Origin: Symsagittifera roscoffensis
Taxonomy: Eukaryota; Xenacoelomorpha; Acoela; Convolutidae
Reading direction: 5' to 3'
NCBI RefSeq assembly: GCF_963678635.1
Contig: NC_087064.1
Span: 50,019,346 to 50,083,345, forward strand
DNA: 64,000 nucleotides
In this document: in pieces, positions 57,901-64,000 of the stretch
Layout of the letters: every line of letters starts with the position of its first letter
Numbering within the stretch: the stretch's first letter is position 1
Notes under the pieces: model-generated
Seen by the model: only the letters and a program-made list of their open reading frames with translations
Told to the model about the DNA's origin: nothing
Databases searched by the model: none
Translations under genes and position numbers: made by a program

Positions 57901-60900
57901 CTTGGGCAGAGTAATTAAATCAGCAACGCCCTCAGCCAGACCTTGACTCACTATTTCGTGCCGCAAGTTGTGCAATTCCTGTGTTCAGAGTAGTTATATT
58001 AGCAACGCCGACAGCCAAACCTTGCCTCAATATACTCAGCCCCTGTTTTGCCACCCCGTGGGCAGAGTAATTAAACTAGCAAGGCCCTCAGCCACACCTT
58101 GCCTCACTATACCTGCCCCAGTTTTGCCATACCGTGGGCAGAGTAGTTAATATAGCAACGCCCTCAGCGATATCTTGCCTCACTATACCGTGCCCCAGTT
58201 TTGCCATCCCGTGGGCAGAGTAGTTAAATTAGAAACGCCCACAGCGATACGTTGCCTCACTAAGACTTGCCCCAGTTTTGCAATCCCGTGGGCAGAGTAA
58301 TTGAATAAGCAACGCCCTCAGCCGAGCCTTGCTTCGCTATACCCTGCCGCAAGTTTTGGAATTCCTGTGGGCAGAGTAGTTATAACAGCAATGCCCTCAG
58401 CGATAGCTTGGCTCACTATGCTGTGCCTCAGTTTTGCGATCCCGTGGGCAGAGTAGTTAAACTAGCAACGCCCTTAGCCAGATGTTGCCTACTATGCTGT
58501 CCCCCAATTTTGCGATCCCGTGGGCAGAGTAGTAAAATTAGCAATGCCCTCAGCCAAACCTTGCCTCGCTATACCCTACCCCAGTTTTGCCATTCCTTTG
58601 GCGAGTTAGTTAAAGCAGCAACGCCCTCAGCGATACCTTGCCTCACTAAACCGAGCCCCAGTTTTGCAATCCCGTGGGCAGAGTAATTGAATTAGCATCG
58701 CCCTCAGCCGAACCTTGCTTCGCTCTATCCTGCCTCAAGTTTTGCAATTCCTGTGGGCAGAGTAGTTATAATAGCAATGCCCTCAGCGATACCTTGGCTC
58801 ACTATGCTGTGCCTCAGTTTTGCGATCCCGTGGGCAGATAGTTAAATTAGCAACGCCCTTAGCCAGATCTTGCCTACTATGCAGTGCCCCAGTTTTGCGA
58901 TCACGTGGGCAGAGTCATTAAATAAGCAACGCCCGCAGCCGAACTTTGCCTCGCTATACCCTGACCCAAATTTGCAATTCCTGTGGGCAGAGAAGTTATA
59001 TTAGCAACGCCCTCAGTCAAACCTTGCCTCACTATGCTCTGCCCCTGTTTTGCCATCCCGTGGGCAGAGTATTTAAATTAGCAACGCCCCCAGCCATACT
59101 TGACTCACTATTTCGTGCCTCAGTTTTGCTATCCGTGGGCAGCGTAGTTAAATTAGCAACGGGCTCAGTGATACCTTGCCTCACTATACCCTGACAAGTT
59201 TTGTCATCCCATCGGCAGAGTAATTAAAATAGCAACACCCTAAGCCAAACCTTGCCTCGCTATACACTTCCCCAGTTTTGCCATTCCTTGCGCGGAGTAG
59301 TTGAACCAGCAACGCACTCAGCGATACCTCGCCTCACTATACCATGTCCCAGTTTTGCCATCCCGTGGGAAGAGTAATTAAATTAGCAACGCCCTCAGCC
59401 GTACCTTGCCTCGCTATACCCTGCCCCAAGTTTTGCAATTCCTGTGGGCAGAGTAGTTATTATAGCAACGCCCTCAGCCAAACCTTGCCTCACTAAGCTC
59501 TACCCCTGTTTTGCAATCCCCTGGGCAGAGTAATTAAATTAGCAACGCCCTCAGCCAGACCTTGACTCACTATTTCGTGCCTCAGTTTTGCCAACACATG
59601 GGCAAAGTAATTAAATTCCCAACGCCCTCAGCGATAACTTGCTTCACTATGCACTGCCATTGTTTTGCCATCCCGTGGGCAGAGTCATTAAATAAGCAAC
59701 GCCCGCAGCCGAACCTTGCCTCGCTATACCCTGACCCAAGTTTTGCAATTCCTGTGGGCAGAGAAGTTATATTAGCAACGCCCTCAGCCAAACCTTGCCT
59801 CACTATGCTCTGCGTCTGTTTCGCCATCCCGTGGGAAGAGTAATTAAATTAGCAACACCCCAGCCATACTTGACTCACTATTTCGTGCCTCAGTGTTGCT
59901 ATCCGTGGGCAGCGTAGTTAAATTAGCAACGCGCTCAGTGATACTCTGCCTCACTATACGCTGACAAGTTTTGCCATCCCATCGGCAGAGTAATTAAATT
60001 AGCAACACCCTAAACCAAACCTTGCCTTGCTATACACTTCCCCAGTTTTGCCATTCCTTGCGCGGAGTAGTTGAACCAGCAACGCACTCAGCGATAACTT
60101 GTCTCACTATACCGTGTCCCAGTTTTGCCATCCCGTGGGCAGAGTCATAAAATAAGCAACGCCCGCAGTCGAACCTTGCCTCGCTATACACTGACCCAAG
60201 TTTTGCAATTCCTGTGGGCAGAGAAGTTATATTAGCAACGCCCTCAGCCAAACCTTGCTTCACTATGCGCTGCCATTGTTTTGCCATCCCGTGGGCAGAG
60301 TCATTAAATAAGCAACGCCCGCAGCCGAACCTTGCCTCGCTACACCCTGACCCAAGTTTTGCAATTCCTGTGGGCAGAGAAGTTATATTAGCAACGCCCT
60401 CAGCCAAACCTTGCCTCACTATGCTCTAACCCTGTTTTGCCATCCCGTGGGCAGAGTATTTAAATTAGCAACGCCCCCAGACATACTTGACTCACTATTT
60501 CGTGCCTCAGTTTTGCTGTCCGTGGGCAGCGTAGTTAAATTAGCAAGGGGCTCAGTGATACCTTGCCTCACTATACCCTGACAGGTTTTGTCATCCCATC
60601 GTCAGAGTAAATAAAATAGCAACACCCTAAGCCAAACCTTGCCTCGCTATACATTTCCCCAGTTTTGCCATTCCTTGCGCGGAGTAGTTGAGCCAGCAAC
60701 GCACTCAGCGATACCTCGCCTCACTATACCATGTCCCAGTTTTGCCATCCCGTGGGCAGAGTAATTAAATTAGCAACGCCCTCAGCCGAAATTTTTCTTG
60801 CTATACCCTGCCCCAATCTATGTAATTCCTGTGGGCAGAGTAGTTATATTAGCAACGCCCTCAGCCATACCTTGCTTCACTATGTGCTGCCACTGTTTTG

Positions 60901-63900
60901 CCATCCCGTGGGCAGAGTAATTAAATTAGCAGCGCCTTCAGCCAAACCTTGCCTCGCCAAACCCTGTCCCAAATTTGCCATCCCAATCGCAGAGTAATTA
61001 AATTAGCAACGCCCTCAGCGATAACTTGTCTCGCTATACCGTGTCCCAGTTTTGCCATCCCGTGGGCAGAGTCATTAAAAAAGCAACACCCGCAGCCGAA
61101 CCTTGCCTCGCTCTACCCTGACCCAACTTTGCAATTCCTGTGGGCAGAGAAGTTATATTAGCAACGTCCTCAGCCAAACCTTGCCTCACTATGCTCTGCC
61201 ACTGTTTTGCCATCCCGTGGGCAGAGTGATTAGATTAGCAACGCCCCCAGCCATAATTCTTTCACTATTTCGTGCCTCAGCTTTGCTATTCGTGGGCAGC
61301 GTAGTTAAATTAGCAACGCGCTCAGTGATACTCTGCCTCACTATACCCTGACAAGTGTTGCCAACCCATCGGCAGAGTAATTAAAATAGCAACACCCTAA
61401 GCTAAACCTTGCCTCGCTATACACTTCCCCAGTTTTTGCCATTCCTTGCGCGGAGTAGTTGAACCAGCAACGCACTCAGCGATACCTCGCCTCACTATAC
61501 CATGTCCCAGTTTTACCATCCCGTGGGCAGAGTAATTAAATTAGCAACATCCTCAGCCGAAACTTTCCTCGCTATACCCTGCCCCAATCTTTGTAATTCC
61601 TGCGGGCAGCGTAGTTATATTAGCAACGCCCTCAGCCATACCTTGCTTCACTTTGCGCTGCTATTGTTTTGCCATCCCGTGGGCAGAGTAATTAAATTAG
61701 CAGCGCCTTCAGCCAAACCTTGCCTCGCCAAACCCTGTCCCAGTTTTGCCATCCCAATTGCAGAGTAATTAAATTAGCACCGCCCTCAGCGATAACTTGT
61801 CTCGCTATACCGTGTCCCAGTTTTGCCATCCCGTGGGCAGAGTAATTAAATAAGCAACGCCCGCAGCCGAACCTTGCCTCGCTATACCCTGACCCAAGTT
61901 TTGCATTTCCTGTGGCCAAGAAGTTATATTAGCAACGTCCTCAGCCAAACCTTGCCTCACTATGCTCTGCCACTGTTTTGCCATCCCGTGGGCAGAGTGA
62001 TTAAATTAGCAACGCCCCCAGCCATAACTCCTTCACTATTTCGTGCCTCAGTTTTGCTATTCGTGGGCAGCGTAGTTAAATTAGCAACGCGCTCAGTGAT
62101 ACTCTGCCTCACTATACCCTGACAAGTTTTGCCAACCCATCGGCAGAGTAATTAAAAAAGCAACTCCCTAAGCTAAACCTTGCCTCGCTATACACTTCCC
62201 CAGTTTTGCCTTTCCTTGCGCGGAGTAGTTGAACCAGCAACGCACTCAGCGATAACTCGCCTCACTATACCATGTCCCAGTTTTTCCACCCCGTGGGCAG
62301 AGTAATTAAATTAGCAACGCCCTCAGCCGAAATTTTCCTCGCTATACCCTGCCCCAAGTTTTGCAATTCCTGTGTGCGGTGTAGTTGTATTAGCAACGCC
62401 CTCAGCCATACCTTGCTACACTATGCGCTGCCACTGTTTTGCCATCCCGTGGGCAGAGTGATTAAATTAGCAACGCCCCCAGCCATACTTGACTCACTAT
62501 TTCGTGCCTCAGTTTTGCTATCCGTGGGCAGTGTAGTTAAATTAGCAACGCGCTCAGTGATACTCTGCCTCACTATACCCTGACAATTTTTGCCATCCCA
62601 TCGGCAGAGTAATTAAATTAGCAACACCCTAAGTCAAATCTTGCCTCGCTATACACTTCCGCAGTTTTGCCATTCCTTGCGCGGAGTAGTTGAACCAGCA
62701 ACGCACTCAGCGATACCTCGCCTCATTATACCATGTCCCAGTTTTGCCATCCCGTGGGCAGAGTAATTAAATTAGCAACGCCCTCAGCCGAAATTTTCCT
62801 CACTATACCCTGCCCCAAGTGTTGCAATTCCTGTGTGCGGTGTAGTTGTATTAGCAACGCCCTCAGCCATACCTTGCTACACTATGCGCTGCCACTGTTT
62901 TGCCATCCCGTGGGCAGAGTAATTAAATTAGCAACGCCTTCAGCCAAACCTTGCCTCGCCATACCCTGTCCCAGTTTTGCCATCCCGATGGCAGAGTAAT
63001 TAAATTAGCAACGCCCTCAGCGATACCTTGCCGCACTATACCATGCTCCAAGTTTTGCAATTCCTGTGGGCAAATTAGTTATATTAGCAACGCCGTCAGC
63101 GATATCTTGCCTCACTATACTCTGCCCCTGTTTTGCCACCCCGTGGGCAGATTAATTAAACTAGGAACGCCTTCAGCCACACCTTGCCTCACTATACTCT
63201 GCCCAGTTTTGCCATCCCGTGGTGGGAGTAGTTAAATTAGCAACGCCCTCAGCCATACAAAGCCTCACTATACCGTGCCCCAGTTCTGCCATCCGTGGGC
63301 ACAGTAGTTAAATTAGCAACGCGCTTAGCCATACCTTGCCTCACTAAACCATTCCGCACTTTTGCTATCCCGTGGGCAGAGTAGTTTAATTAGCAACGCC
63401 CTCAGCCAGACCTTGCCTTACTCTAATCTGCGCCAGTTTCGCCATCCTGTGGGCAGAGTAATTAAATTAGCAACGCCGTCAGCCATACCTTGCCTCACTT
63501 TTCCCTGCCCCAGTTTTGCCATCCCGTGGGCAGAGTAGCTAAATTATGAACGCGGAGGTGTGGAACATTGCCTCACTATACCGTGCCCCAGTTTTGCCAT
63601 CCTGTGGGCAGAGTAGTTAAATTAGCAACGCCCTCAGCAAAATCTCGCCTCACAATACCGTGCCCCAGTTTTGTTATCCCGTGAGCAGAGAAGTTCAATT
63701 GGCAACGCCCTCTGCTATACCTTGACTCACTACACCGTGCCCCAGTTTTGCCATCCGGTGGGCAGATTTGTTAAATTAGCAGCGCCCTCAGCCGTACCTT
63801 GCCTCACTATACTCTGCCCCTGTTTTGCCATCCCACGGGCAGAGTAATTAAACTAGCAACGCCCTCAGCCACACCTTGCCTCACTATACCCTGCCCCAGT

Positions 63901-64000
63901 TTTGCCATACCGTGGTCAGAGTAGTTAATATAGCAACGCCCTCAGCGATACCTTGCCTCACCATACTGTACACCAGTTTTGCCATCCCGTGGGCAGAGTA
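51970..64000. repeat. Long higher-order unit of the satellite, copy 2 (runs off the window)
   Basis: Matches copy 1 closely. The offset grows from 11,995 to 14,240 and then settles at 14,087-14,089. It changes in steps of whole monomers: a 1,314-bp tandem duplication (17 monomers), extra blocks of about 154 bp, about 700 bp and 77 bp, and a loss of 153 bp near 56,955. Long tracts are identical or differ by single bases, so the duplication is young. Confidence 0.88.
52088..54714. repeat. 17-monomer (1,314-bp) tandem duplication in copy 2
   Basis: 52,088-53,401 is repeated at 53,402-54,714 (offset exactly 1,314; for example 52,155 and 53,469, 52,864 and 54,178, 53,004 and 54,318). The region exists once in copy 1 (about 40,095-41,260), so this duplication followed or accompanied the long-unit duplication. 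Confidence 0.88.

Larger units (their letters stand above)
34671..64000. repeat. 77-bp satellite array, about 380 monomers, continues past the window
   Basis: A continuous head-to-tail array of a monomer close to 77 bp (76-78). Landmarks in order are CCTTGCCTCACTATACC, CTGCCCCAGTTTTGCCATCC, CGTGGGCAGAGTA, TTAAATTAGCAACGCCCTC and AGCGATA. It is about half GC, in sharp contrast to the AT-rich flank. Several diagnostic variants recur in fixed order: CCCCAAGTTTTGCAATTCCT; TTCCCCAGTTTTGCCATTCC with GCGCGGAGTAGTTGAACCAG; TTTCGTGCCTCAGTTTTGC. This shows higher-order organisation. No transposon insertion was noticed inside. Because 77 is not a multiple of three, reading frames run 60-137 codons across two to four monomers; these are not genes. 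Array length and organisation are typical of centromeric or pericentromeric satellites, but location cannot be shown from sequence alone. Confidence 0.97.

Noticed and set aside
34700-63235. Dozens of 60-137-codon open frames inside the satellite, on both strands, some repeated exactly
   Set aside because: They are frame-shifted readings of the 77-bp monomer. Repeated identical frames simply follow the higher-order repeats, each frame ends at monomer-encoded stops, and there is no start context or domain.
34671-64000. CRISPR-like array
   Set aside because: The repeats are contiguous 77-bp monomers without unique spacers, and the context is eukaryotic.
34671-64000. CENP-B box in the satellite monomer
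   Set aside because: The reverse strand has a CGGGA, but the TTCG half-site at the required spacing is absent, so no CENP-B box can be claimed.

Overview
The window looks like repeat-dominated, intergenic or heterochromatic nuclear DNA from an AT-rich eukaryote, most likely an invertebrate animal. Supporting this are miniature transposons, a long degenerate Ty3/gypsy-like LTR retroelement, one small intron-containing protease fragment, and almost 30 kb of satellite DNA. There are no bacterial-style operons, rRNA genes, intact tRNA genes or CRISPR arrays. The species cannot be fixed from the sequence. All work was done by eye; identities and boundaries are approximate unless stated as exact.

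Layout. (1) 1-9,560: a mosaic of diverged direct and inverted copies of a dispersed repeat of about 2-3 kb, carrying several copies of a roughly 400-bp hAT-like element. (2) 9,551-11,735: short terminal-inverted-repeat elements, including one hAT-like copy with a perfect 8-bp target duplication. (3) 11,875-28,352: a 16.5-kb LTR retroelement on the minus strand. Its two 378-bp LTRs begin TG and end CA, and it carries a primer-binding site, gag, protease, reverse transcriptase, RNase H and integrase remnants. It also has extra coding tracts both upstream of gag and downstream of integrase; one downstream tract is laid out like a membrane glycoprotein. All of its genes are broken by stops and frameshifts. 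(4) 28,353-34,670: scattered repeats, an inverted pair of 0.2-kb TIR elements, a SINE-like segment, a G-tract block, and two exons of a serine-protease-like gene (29,142-29,785, minus) whose catalytic serine is replaced by glutamate. (5) 34,671-64,000 and beyond: an uninterrupted 77-bp satellite of about 380 monomers, organised into nested higher-order repeats of 2, 6, 10, 17 and 31 monomers and a long unit of about 12-14 kb that is itself tandemly repeated.

Nothing suggests that a set of genes here works together, apart from the domains inside the retroelement. The most noteworthy items are the enlarged retroelement with unidentified accessory coding regions, the nested architecture of the satellite, and the protease-like exons. 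Short open frames inside the satellite and inside the left-hand repeats are treated as by-products of repetition, not as genes.
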